NCBI GenBank assembly: GCA_910585545.1
Contig: CAJUFN010000005.1
Location: 82,540-146,539, forward strand
Source: an uncultured Lachnospiraceae bacterium
GTDB taxonomy: Bacteria; Bacillota; Clostridia; Lachnospirales; Lachnospiraceae
Length of the DNA stretch: 64,000 bases
Direction: 5' to 3'
The notes below the pieces were generated by a model that did not search any database, was not told the origin of the DNA, and saw nothing but the letters and a program-made list of their open reading frames with translations. This document shows, one piece after another, positions 34,316 through 42,142 of the stretch (its first letter is position 1; every line of letters begins with the position of its first letter). The position numbers and the translations under genes were made by a program.

Positions 34316-35706
34316 TTTACTCCTTCTCTTGTATCCTCAAGGATGATTCCCTTCTCCAAAAGCTCTGCACGAATCTCGTCTGCCCGTGCAAAATCTCTCG
34401 CTTTTCTCGCTGCCTGACGTTCTTCAATCAACGCTTCAATATCCTGATCCAGCATCTCTTCTTCTTTTTCCACAATCAAACCAAGTACATCCGAAAGTTT
34501 CACGATCAACGCCTTCAATTCACCAAGATACGCTTTGGAACTTTCTGCTGCTGCATTCGTATTGGCAAATTTCACAAGTTCAAATATAGAAGAGATCGCA
34601 TCTGCAGTATTAAAATCATCATCCATAGCCGCCTCAAACTCTTCGGCAAATCTTCCTGCCTGTACCAGAGACGCTCTTTCCTCTTCTGACATTTCTTCTT
34701 TCAAAGCAACTCCCATAAGATGCTTTAGATTGGCAACTGCTGTCACAATACGCTCCAAACCATTCTTAGATGCTTCCATAAGATCCGCGCTAAAATTAAG
34801 AGGACTTCTGTAATGTGCGCTCAGCATGAAAAACCTCAATATCTGAAGATCATACTGCTCACTGATCTCACGTACCGTACGGAAATTGCCAAGAGATTTT
34901 GACATCTTATGATTGTCAATATTCAAAAATGCATTATGCATCCAATATCTCGCAAACTCTTTCCCATTCGCCGCCTCGCTTTGTGCAATTTCATTTTCAT
35001 GATGCGGGAATACAAGATCCTCTCCTCCTGCATGGATATCGATCTGTTCGCCAAGATATTTTTTAGACATCACAGAACATTCAATATGCCATCCCGGACG
35101 ACCCTCGCACCATGGAGATTCCCATGCCGGCTCTCCTTCTTTTTTAGGCTTCCAGAGCACAAAATCAAGAGAATCTTCTTTTTCATCCTCTCCTGTCACA
35201 AGAAGAGATCGTCCGCCTGACTGCAGGTCATCCAGATTCTTATGTGATAACTTTCCATATTCTTTAAACATCCTTGTGCGGAAATATACTGTGCCATTTT
35301 TTTCATAAGCGACACCTTTGTCTATCAGCAACTGAATCATTTCGATCATTCCGCAAATTTCTTCTGTCGCCTTTGGATGCGTTGTCGCAGGTTTGACATT
35401 CATCCCCGCCATGTCTTTTTTGCATTCTTGAATATATCTTTCTGAGATCTCATTGGCTGACACGCCTTCTTCGATGGCTTTCTTTATTATCTTATCGTCT
35501 ACATCTGTAAAATTAGAAACAAAATTCACTTCGTAACCCTTATATTCAAAATAACGTCTCACGGTATCAAAGACGATCATCGGCCTTGCATTTCCTATAT
35601 GGATAAAGTTATATACGGTAGGACCGCATACATACATTCTCACTTTTCCTTGTTCTAATGGAATAAATTCATCTTTTCGTTTCGTTAACGTATTGTACAA
35701 TTTCAT
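34300..35706 (-). CDS. cysS: Cysteine--tRNA ligase
   Basis: 468 residues from the ATG at 35706, which sits 8 nt after AGGAGG; another ATG two codons earlier is too close. Class I motifs: CGPTVYNFIHIGNARPM (HIGH region with the first zinc Cys) and HKMSKSLGNF. Zinc ligands in CSVMSKKYLGEQIDIHAGGEDL, where the HAGGxDL motif is complete. It leads the mrnC-rlmB-sigH run. Confidence 0.97.
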   Translation of the reverse strand: MKLYNTLTKRKDEFIPLEQGKVRMYVCGPTVYNFIHIGNARPMIVFDTVRRYFEYKGYEVNFVSNFTDVDDKIIKKAIEEGVSANEISERYIQECKKDMAGMNVKPATTHPKATEEICGMIEMIQLLIDKGVAYEKNGTVYFRTRMFKEYGKLSHKNLDDLQSGGRSLLVTGEDEKEDSLDFVLWKPKKEGEPAWESPWCEGRPGWHIECSVMSKKYLGEQIDIHAGGEDLVFPHHENEIAQSEAANGKEFARYWMHNAFLNIDNHKMSKSLGNFRTVREISEQYDLQILRFFMLSAHYRSPLNFSADLMEASKNGLERIVTAVANLKHLMGVALKEEMSEEERASLVQAGRFAEEFEAAMDDDFNTADAISSIFELVKFANTNAAAESSKAYLGELKALIVKLSDVLGLIVEKEEEMLDQDIEALIEERQAARKARDFARADEIRAELLEKGIILEDTREGVKWKRA

Positions 35707-35764
35707 CCTCATTACCTCCTAAAAATAAAAATAGTTTATGTGAAAAAAATATATTTGTCAACTG

Positions 35765-36814
35765 TTACACAACTTCATTCAGAAAAATGTGGTTTACTTT
35801 CTCGTTTTCTTCAAACAACCTTAACGCATCCGCCACTTTCATTATCCTTTTTCCATCTTCAGGCTTTGCACATCTTTCCGCATGTACTTTTTTGCTTTTT
35901 TCTATTCTGTAGAAACCGTTATTTGCTTCTAATATCGGATCTTCTATATAAAATTCCTGCTCACAATCCTCTGTGATATCAAACAATTCAAGAAATGCTT
36001 CCATATGAACGATACGTGCCATAATGATCGGTCTTTTTTCTTTCGCCCTTTCATCTTCCCACGCCAGTACTTTGCACGTCCTGTCCTTTGCTATTCGCTC
36101 TGTCATCTCACCAAGATATGCTTCATATCCTTTTTCAAAGACAGGTTCCCTTAACTCACATTCACCTTCCCTCGCAAAAAATACACAGCCTCTTATCTTC
36201 CCATCATCCCGAAGTATACAGATGCCTCCATTTTGTGCTTTTTGTTCTTCCAACACCATTTGGTAATAAGAAACATCCCTTTTCGCAAATACGTTATATC
36301 GCTCTCTTAGATGATCTTGCACAAACTTTGCAACCTCTTGTGCATCCTTCTCCTGCATTTCTTCTATTAGAATATGCTCTCCTAACTGCTTTTTGCTTCC
36401 CTTTATATATCCTACTTTTTGCTCATATATGAACCTGAAATCAAACGGCGTGTAGATTGCTTCTGCCGCCGGCATCAAAAAAGTAAACGCAATACGCTCT
36501 TCATACATTTCCTTTAAAGCAATCTGAAGCAAGCGTGACATCAATCCCTGGTGCCGGTATTTTTCCTGTGTTGCGACCGCTACAATATAGTTACTTTTGC
36601 ATTCTTTCCCATTCACCATGATCGTATATGGGTTTAAATGCAGCATTGCATGTATCCCATCTTCATCCTCTGCCACATAGATTCTATTTTCTCTTATCTT
36701 AACCGAATAATAATAATCAAGAAACTCTTTTGTATCTTCGAAAAATATTTCTTCCCACAAGATTCTTGTTTTTTCATGTTCCGATTGCTCTAATTTCCGA
36801 ATATTCATGCTCAC
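35765..36814 (-). CDS. GNAT family N-acetyltransferase (Eis-like)
   Basis: 349 residues. The start may be GTG at 36814 or the ATG two codons later. The acetyl-CoA pyrophosphate loop is visible as VATQEKYRHQGLMSRLL near residue 85. A second, degenerate GNAT half and a small C-terminal domain follow, as in Eis-type proteins that acetylate amines. It lies between ispF and cysS, replacing gltX and cysE seen there in Bacillus. Substrate is unknown. Confidence 0.85.
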   Translation of the reverse strand: MSMNIRKLEQSEHEKTRILWEEIFFEDTKEFLDYYYSVKIRENRIYVAEDEDGIHAMLHLNPYTIMVNGKECKSNYIVAVATQEKYRHQGLMSRLLQIALKEMYEERIAFTFLMPAAEAIYTPFDFRFIYEQKVGYIKGSKKQLGEHILIEEMQEKDAQEVAKFVQDHLRERYNVFAKRDVSYYQMVLEEQKAQNGGICILRDDGKIRGCVFFAREGECELREPVFEKGYEAYLGEMTERIAKDRTCKVLAWEDERAKEKRPIIMARIVHMEAFLELFDITEDCEQEFYIEDPILEANNGFYRIEKSKKVHAERCAKPEDGKRIMKVADALRLFEENEKVNHIFLNEVV

Positions 36815-36832
36815 CCCGGCATCCTTTACTAC

Positions 36833-37372
36833 TTATTTTCTGCATCCTTTGCAATGTGCACAATCATTTCCTGCCATCACGTCATAGCTTCCTAAGTTAG
36901 TCAATTTTTCAATCGCACAGATTGCCTGAGAAGAAATCCCCTCTCCTGTTCCGGTAAATCCAAGTCCTTCTTCCGTTGTCGCCTTGACATTAACCTGATC
37001 CACCTCCAAATTGAGTGCTTTTGCAATATTCTCTTGCATCTGCTCAATATAAGGGCGCATTTTAGGCTTCTGAGCTATAATCGTCGCATCTATATTCTCT
37101 ATAATATATAAGTGTTCATCTAACAACTTTCCGACATGTTGTAAAAGTTTGATACTGGAAATTCCCTTGTACTTTTGATCTGTATCAGGAAAATGTTTTC
37201 CGATATCACCAAGCGCCGCCGCTCCCAACAGTGCATCCATGATCGCATGAAGCAGTACATCCGCATCGGAATGTCCAAGCAAACCTCTTTCATACGGAAT
37301 ATTCACTCCGCCTAAAATCAACTCTCTTCCCTCTACTAATTTATGGACATCATATCCCATTCCGACTCTCAT
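36833..37372 (-). CDS. ispF: 2-C-methyl-D-erythritol 2,4-cyclodiphosphate synthase with Cys-rich tail
   Basis: About 179 residues from the ATG at 37372 behind AAGGAG. The core (about 157 residues) has the zinc-binding GYDVHKLVEG and LLGHSDADVLLHAIMDALLGA, and the C-terminal TTEEGLGFTGTGEGISSQA. It performs the fifth step of the MEP isoprenoid pathway. An extra tail of about 20 residues ends in NDCAHCKGCRK, three cysteines, which the textbook enzyme lacks. It heads the sigH-cluster transcript. Confidence 0.94.
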   Translation of the reverse strand: MRVGMGYDVHKLVEGRELILGGVNIPYERGLLGHSDADVLLHAIMDALLGAAALGDIGKHFPDTDQKYKGISSIKLLQHVGKLLDEHLYIIENIDATIIAQKPKMRPYIEQMQENIAKALNLEVDQVNVKATTEEGLGFTGTGEGISSQAICAIEKLTNLGSYDVMAGNDCAHCKGCRK

Positions 37373-37490
37373 ATTCAAACTCCTTCTATCTTTTTACTAA
37401 TTATAGCAGTTCTTCAAATCCTTAAGTTTCAGTATACCACAGCCACTCTTGTTTTGCTATTAATAAAAACAAACTTTCCTATATCAAAAA

Positions 37491-37514
37491 AAGAATCTCA
37501 TAAACGAGATTCTT
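37491..37514 (-). terminator. Terminator after tRNA-Met
   Basis: AAGAATCTC and GAGATTCTT form a 9-bp stem with a 6-nt loop, followed by a TTTTTTT run on the minus strand. An 18-nt motif shared with 52551-52568 follows directly. Confidence 0.88.
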
Positions 37515-37520
37515 TCGCAA

Positions 37521-37594
37521 TAGCGGGAACTGGATTTGAACCAGCGACACCACGGGTATGAACCGTGTGCTCTAGCCAACTGAGCTATCCCGCC
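37521..37594 (-). tRNA. tRNA-Met (elongator), anticodon CAT
   Basis: 74 nt. Acceptor GGCGGGA pairs with TCCCGCT (one G-U), discriminator A. Anticodon stem CACGG/CCGTG encloses TTCATAC. It lacks the GGG/CCC anticodon stem and the 1-72 mismatch of the initiator. The arm matches elongator Met tRNAs of Firmicutes; tRNA-Ile2 is a less likely reading. Confidence 0.9.
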
Positions 37595-37607
37595 ACAATT
37601 ATAAATC

Positions 37608-37630
37608 CTTAAGTCATCTATTGACTTAAG
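37608..37630 (-). repeat. 9-bp hairpin between tRNA-Val and tRNA-Met
   Basis: CTTAAGTCA and TGACTTAAG pair perfectly around a 5-nt loop. No T-run follows at once, so it is more likely a processing structure between two co-transcribed tRNAs than a terminator. Confidence 0.6.
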
Positions 37631-37634
37631 TAAA

Positions 37635-37707
37635 TGGGACCAATAGGGCTCGAACCTATGACCCCCTGCTTGTAAGGCAGGTGCTCTCCCAGCTGAGCTA
37701 TGATCCC
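37635..37707 (-). tRNA. tRNA-Val, anticodon TAC
   Basis: 73 nt. Acceptor GGGATCA pairs with TGGTCCC (one T-G), discriminator A. Anticodon stem CCTGC/GCAGG encloses CTTACAA, giving TAC. The T-arm contains GGTTCGAGCC. It is transcribed first, ahead of tRNA-Met. Confidence 0.94.
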
Positions 37708-37753
37708 ATATATTGTGTCCGAAGAGTTTGTCCTCTCCGTAACCTGCTCCGCT

Positions 37754-37783
37754 ATTATAGCATTGTCAGATTACATATGTCAA
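37754..37783 (-). promoter_or_regulatory. Sigma-A promoter of tRNA-Val/tRNA-Met
   Basis: On the minus strand TTGACA (37778-37783), an 18-bp spacer and TATAAT (37754-37759). Confidence 0.85.
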
Positions 37784-37820
37784 CACTTTTTTTAATTTTT
37801 TTCATCTTTTTTTCAAATTT

Positions 37821-37855
37821 CCCACAGATAGTTATTTACCACTCCTATCTGTGGG
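37821..37855 (-). terminator. Terminator after gdhA
   Basis: CCCACAGATAG pairs with CTATCTGTGGG (11 bp) around a 13-nt loop, with a weak T-run on the minus strand, 24 bp past the stop. Confidence 0.8.
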
Positions 37856-37879
37856 AAACATTATTCCTAAGATAGAATC

Positions 37880-39214
37880 CTATACGATTCCCTGTGCAGT
37901 CATGGCGTCTACTACTTTTTCAAATCCGGCAATGTTAGCTCCTACAACGTAATTTCCTTTTACGCCGTATTTTTCTGCTGCTGCTGCCGCATTATGACAA
38001 ATATTTACCATGATGTCTTTGAGTTTTTTATCTACTTCTTCAAATGTCCAGCTTAAACGTTCGCTGTTCTGAGACATCTCAAGCGCAGATGTCGCAACAC
38101 CACCTGCATTGGAAGCTTTTCCTGGAGCAAAGATAACTCCATTTGCCTGTAAGTATTCCGTTGCTTCTAATGTCGTAGGCATATTTGCTCCTTCTGCCAC
38201 TGCTATAACACCGTTAGCAACAAGTGCTTTTGCGTCTTCTAAGAGTAACTCGTTCTGTGTTGCACATGGCAGTGCTATATCAACTTTTACACTCCATACG
38301 CCTCTTCCTTCATGATATTCAGAATTCGGACGATAATTCTTGTATTCTGTAAGACGTGCACGTTTCACTTCTTTAATTTCTTTCAATGCTTCAACATCGA
38401 TTCCATCCGGATCATATACCCAGCCATTAGAATCACTTACCGTAACAACTTTAGCGCCTAACTCCTGTGCTTTTTCTGTTGCGTAGATAGCAACATTACC
38501 AGAGCCGGATACAGAAACTGTCTTGCCTGCAAGTTCGATACCTTCCATCTTAAGCATCTCTTCTGCAAAATATAAAAGTCCATATCCTGTAGCTTGTGTT
38601 CTTGCCAAAGATCCGCCGTAGCTTAATCCTTTTCCGGTAAGAACTCCTTCATATACGCCGCGGATACGTTTGTACTGTCCGAAAAGATATCCGATTTCTC
38701 TTGCACCTGTACCGATATCACCAGCCGGAACGTCTGTGTCAGCGCCTATATACTTACATAACTCTGTCATAAAACTCTGGCAAAAAGCCATTACTTCTCT
38801 ATCTGATTTTCCCTTCGGGTCAAAGTCAGATCCACCTTTTCCACCACCGATCGGCAGACCAGTCAATGAGTTTTTAAATACCTGTTCAAAACCTAAAAAT
38901 TTGATGATACCTAAATTTACAGATGGATGCAGACGCAATCCTCCTTTATATGGTCCGATTGAACTGTTAAACTGTACACGGTATCCTGTATTCACCTGTA
39001 CCTGTCCTTTGTCATCTACCCATGGTACGCGGAATTTCAGCTGTCTTTCAGGTTCCACAAGTCTCTCTAATAATGCGTCTTTTCTGAATTTCTCTTCATT
39101 TGCTTCCACCACTACCCTAAGAGATTCCAGTACCTCTTTCACTGCCTGATGAAACTCAGGCTCTGCAGGGTTCTTTTTCACAACTAATTCAATTACTTCA
39201 TCTACATATGACAT
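37880..39214 (-). CDS. gdhA: NADP-specific glutamate dehydrogenase
   Basis: 444 residues, typical of the hexameric bacterial GDH. The active-site lysine region is GLPIGGGKGGSDFDPKGKS, and PAGDIGTGAREIGYLFGQY follows. The nucleotide-binding SGSGNVAIYATEKA and the substrate motif GGVATSALEMSQN are present. It assimilates ammonia into glutamate. A consensus promoter lies just upstream and a terminator downstream, so it is a single-gene unit. Confidence 0.96.
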   Translation of the reverse strand: MSYVDEVIELVVKKNPAEPEFHQAVKEVLESLRVVVEANEEKFRKDALLERLVEPERQLKFRVPWVDDKGQVQVNTGYRVQFNSSIGPYKGGLRLHPSVNLGIIKFLGFEQVFKNSLTGLPIGGGKGGSDFDPKGKSDREVMAFCQSFMTELCKYIGADTDVPAGDIGTGAREIGYLFGQYKRIRGVYEGVLTGKGLSYGGSLARTQATGYGLLYFAEEMLKMEGIELAGKTVSVSGSGNVAIYATEKAQELGAKVVTVSDSNGWVYDPDGIDVEALKEIKEVKRARLTEYKNYRPNSEYHEGRGVWSVKVDIALPCATQNELLLEDAKALVANGVIAVAEGANMPTTLEATEYLQANGVIFAPGKASNAGGVATSALEMSQNSERLSWTFEEVDKKLKDIMVNICHNAAAAAEKYGVKGNYVVGANIAGFEKVVDAMTAQGIV

Positions 39215-39259
39215 AACTTTTGACCTCCTGATAATGTTATACTGCTTTTACCCTTTACT

Positions 39260-39288
39260 ATCCTAAAGGAAATATGTTCATATGTCAA
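39260..39288 (-). promoter_or_regulatory. Sigma-A promoter of gdhA
   Basis: On the minus strand TTGACA (39283-39288), a 17-bp spacer and TAGGAT (39260-39265). Confidence 0.8.
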
Positions 39289-39309
39289 TATTTTCATTTC
39301 ATTCTATTA

Positions 39310-39660
39310 CTATTTTTTCTTCAGGCAATATACTTTTTTGCCTTTTTCCATGCGTTCTTCCAACACATCTTTTTTTATCTCATACTCCAAAAACACGTTG
39401 ATAAATTGTTTCGGATTCGTAACAGCCAGCTTATTTTTACTGAAAAACTGCCCCACCTGAACATTTGTAATGACCTTCTCAATCTCTGATTTCTGTAAAA
39501 ATTCTTTTTCTTTCAATTCCTTACATACCAGCTTTTCGCACTTTGCATAAAGTCTTCCTGCAAGCTCCACAGACTGATTCTGCGCTTTTTTGAGACCCCA
39601 TACATAAATGATCGCTCCCATGACCGCAAACATAAGGACATACGCAACGTATCTAATCAT
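39310..39660 (-). CDS. Membrane-anchored hypothetical protein
   Basis: 116 residues. One N-terminal hydrophobic helix (residues about 4-22) is followed by a basic, helical soluble domain, then a segment with VQVGQFFSKNKLAV that may be a small wing-like fold. The tail is lysine-rich. It overlaps the PqqD-like gene by 8 bp, so the two are translated together. I do not recognise a family. Confidence 0.8.
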   Translation of the reverse strand: MIRYVAYVLMFAVMGAIIYVWGLKKAQNQSVELAGRLYAKCEKLVCKELKEKEFLQKSEIEKVITNVQVGQFFSKNKLAVTNPKQFINVFLEYEIKKDVLEERMEKGKKVYCLKKK

Positions 39661-40018
39661 GTTTCTTTTCCTCTTTCAAAACAACATATTTGTTGTCCCT
39701 CATAATTTCAACAAATTTGATCAGTCTTCCATAAACAGGCTCTGCCTGATCTCCAAATTCCTCTTTTACAAGTTTTCCAACCTCAAATATATTTTTCTTC
39801 CCATCCAGCTGCTTCCATACAAAACTGCCAAGTACATCCATTGCGATCTCACTCTTCTTTGGTTTCTTAAACACCTTCTGTGCAATCTTATTATAAAAAC
39901 CTTTCCACTCTACACAAATGCAAATGATTCCGTCTTCTCGCTCATGCCATTCTATTACCGGGTTCTTTTCAAATACATAATCCAGATAATTGTCTTTTTT
40001 CTTTCCTGCTTTAGCCAT
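39653..40018 (-). CDS. PqqD family protein
   Basis: 121 residues from the ATG at 40018 behind AAGGATAG. Residues about 50-115 show the PqqD pattern, MDVLGSFVWKQLDGKKNIFEVGKL, then a helical part ending in MRDNKYVVL. PqqD domains bind precursor peptides for radical-SAM maturases, but no maturase or peptide gene is adjacent. Its only partner is the overlapping membrane-anchored protein. The role is unknown. Confidence 0.82.
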   Translation of the reverse strand: MAKAGKKKDNYLDYVFEKNPVIEWHEREDGIICICVEWKGFYNKIAQKVFKKPKKSEIAMDVLGSFVWKQLDGKKNIFEVGKLVKEEFGDQAEPVYGRLIKFVEIMRDNKYVVLKEEKKHD

Positions 40019-40068
40019 ATTTTCTATCCTTTCCATGCAATATACTGCTTTTCCGTCTGATAGTAAAA

Positions 40069-40095
40069 GCATGCAGCCTTTAAAAAGCTGCATGC
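40069..40095 (-). terminator. Terminator after the OPT transporter gene
   Basis: GCATGCAGC pairs perfectly with GCTGCATGC around a 9-nt loop and is followed by TTTTA on the minus strand. Confidence 0.8.
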
Positions 40096-40111
40096 ACATT
40101 TTTAACCATTC

Positions 40112-42034
40112 TTACTTGCTTTTATTTTCTTTTGAAAAAATAGTTACTTTCAGTAATGTTCCAACAACTGCTACCGCAAAGATTGCAATCGCTGCGGCCT
40201 GACCAACAGAGAATATTTCAGAGATATTGATTATTGTACTTAAGTCTTTATCACCAATCTTAATAACCGCAAAGATTGCAAGCAAGACTCCGACAATACC
40301 TTCTCCGGCAATCATACCGGATGTATACAGAATACCTCTGTCAACACAAGCTTTCTTTTTCTCTTCTGACATGCCGCGTTTTTTATCTACAACCAGTCTT
40401 ACAAGACCGCCGACCATAATTGCCGCATTCAATGAAAATGGAAGATACATACCTACCGCAAATGGCAGCACCGGGATTTTTAAAATTTCAACTACGATCG
40501 CGATTGCCGCACCTGCAATAATAAGCCCCCACGGAAGGTCTGCATTCATAACACCTTCTACGATCATTTTCATCATACTTGCCTGAGGCGCCGGGAGCTC
40601 TGTAGAACCATAGCCCCATGCTTCATTCAAAAGATAAAGCACTCCGCCAATCGCTGCTGATGAAACAAGTACACCGATAAACTCTCCATACTGCTGTTTC
40701 TTAGGTGTAGCTCCTACAATAAATCCCGTCTTTAAGTCCTGAGATGTATCGCCTGCGATCGCTGCCACGATACAGATAATAGAACCGATTGCGATTGCAC
40801 CTTTCATTCCTGCTGCCCCGCCAAGACCTGTCGCTTTTAACATCAATGTAGAAATCAAAAGCGTTGCAATAGCCATACCGGATACCGGATTGTTACTGCT
40901 TCCGATAAGTCCAACCATTCTTGACGATACTGTTGCAAAGAAGAAACCAAAGATAACTACGATCACCGCTCCAAGAAGGTTGATCGGGAAAATAGGAAGC
41001 AGCCAGATTGCAACTGCGATCAATGCAACTGCCGCAATAATATACTGCATCGGTAAATCCTGATTTGTTCTAAGTTCACTGTTTCCTTTTCCTTTGTTCT
41101 TAGACATACTCTTCATTGCCTGAGAGAATGTCTTTACGATCAACGGAAAAGATTTGATAAGGCTCATAATACCGCCTGTCGCAACGGCACCTGCGCCGAT
41201 ATATTTAATATAGCTTCCCCAAATCTCGCTTGGAACCATCTGGCTGATCGGTTCTGTTCCCGGAAAAATAACCGCATCTCCGGCAAACAAGCTGATCAAC
41301 GGCATAAGTGCCAGCCAGCTTACGATACTACCCGCAAACATATAACTCGAAATTCTAGGTCCGCAGATATAACCTACACCAACGAGCGCCGGAAGTACAT
41401 CCATACCTACTGCCGCTCCTTTATATGCTTCGATATCATAATTTACGGAACTTGGGAAAACCCTCAGTCCATCTGCAATAAATTTATAACCGGCTGCCAC
41501 TCCAAGTCCGGCGAATACCGTAGACGCTTTGGAGCCGCCTTCTTCACCTGCAAGAAGAACTTCTGCACATGCAGTTCCTTCCGGATACGGAAGTACACCA
41601 TGTTCTTCTACGATCAACGCTTTACGAAGCGGAATCATAAACAGAACACCTAAAATACCGCCTACAAAAGCAATTAAAAATACTTCAATAAGTCCTGGCG
41701 CCTTGATTCCTTCTACGCCTTCTTCTGCCCAGATAAATAACGCCGGTAATGTAAAAATAACACCGGCTGCAACTGATTCACCAGCGGAACCAATTGTCTG
41801 CACCATATTATTTTCTAATATGGACTCTTTTCTGAGAATCACACGAATAACTCCCATGGAGATAACTGCTGCCGGGATAGAGGCAGAAACAGTCAAACCA
41901 ACTCGTAATCCTAGATACGCATTTGCCGCGCCAAACACAACCGCAAGAAGTACGCCGAGAATAAATGATGTAATGGTAAATTCCGGCACTACTTTGTCGG
42001 CTGAGATAAAGGGTTTAAATTCTTTATTATCCAT
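40112..42034 (-). CDS. OPT family oligopeptide transporter
   Basis: 640 residues from the ATG at 42034 behind GGGAGG. About 16 hydrophobic segments. Typical motifs include FGAANAYLGLRVGLTVSASI near the N-terminus and GDTSQDLKTGFIVGATP near residue 430, a family hallmark. OPT proteins import peptides or metal chelates by proton symport. No binding-protein gene is adjacent, and the substrate is unknown. Confidence 0.92.
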   Translation of the reverse strand: MDNKEFKPFISADKVVPEFTITSFILGVLLAVVFGAANAYLGLRVGLTVSASIPAAVISMGVIRVILRKESILENNMVQTIGSAGESVAAGVIFTLPALFIWAEEGVEGIKAPGLIEVFLIAFVGGILGVLFMIPLRKALIVEEHGVLPYPEGTACAEVLLAGEEGGSKASTVFAGLGVAAGYKFIADGLRVFPSSVNYDIEAYKGAAVGMDVLPALVGVGYICGPRISSYMFAGSIVSWLALMPLISLFAGDAVIFPGTEPISQMVPSEIWGSYIKYIGAGAVATGGIMSLIKSFPLIVKTFSQAMKSMSKNKGKGNSELRTNQDLPMQYIIAAVALIAVAIWLLPIFPINLLGAVIVVIFGFFFATVSSRMVGLIGSSNNPVSGMAIATLLISTLMLKATGLGGAAGMKGAIAIGSIICIVAAIAGDTSQDLKTGFIVGATPKKQQYGEFIGVLVSSAAIGGVLYLLNEAWGYGSTELPAPQASMMKMIVEGVMNADLPWGLIIAGAAIAIVVEILKIPVLPFAVGMYLPFSLNAAIMVGGLVRLVVDKKRGMSEEKKKACVDRGILYTSGMIAGEGIVGVLLAIFAVIKIGDKDLSTIINISEIFSVGQAAAIAIFAVAVVGTLLKVTIFSKENKSK

Positions 42035-42142
42035 TTTGTTTCCTCCCATTTTGGTTTTATCCTTTATACTCGAGCCTCATTATATCATCTTTCCAGGATA
42101 AAGTCATCTCTTATTTTTATAAATATCTTTATTGAATAATCT

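Noticed and set aside
38670..39149. 159-codon plus-strand ORF
   Set aside because: Antisense shadow of the well-conserved gdhA coding sequence.
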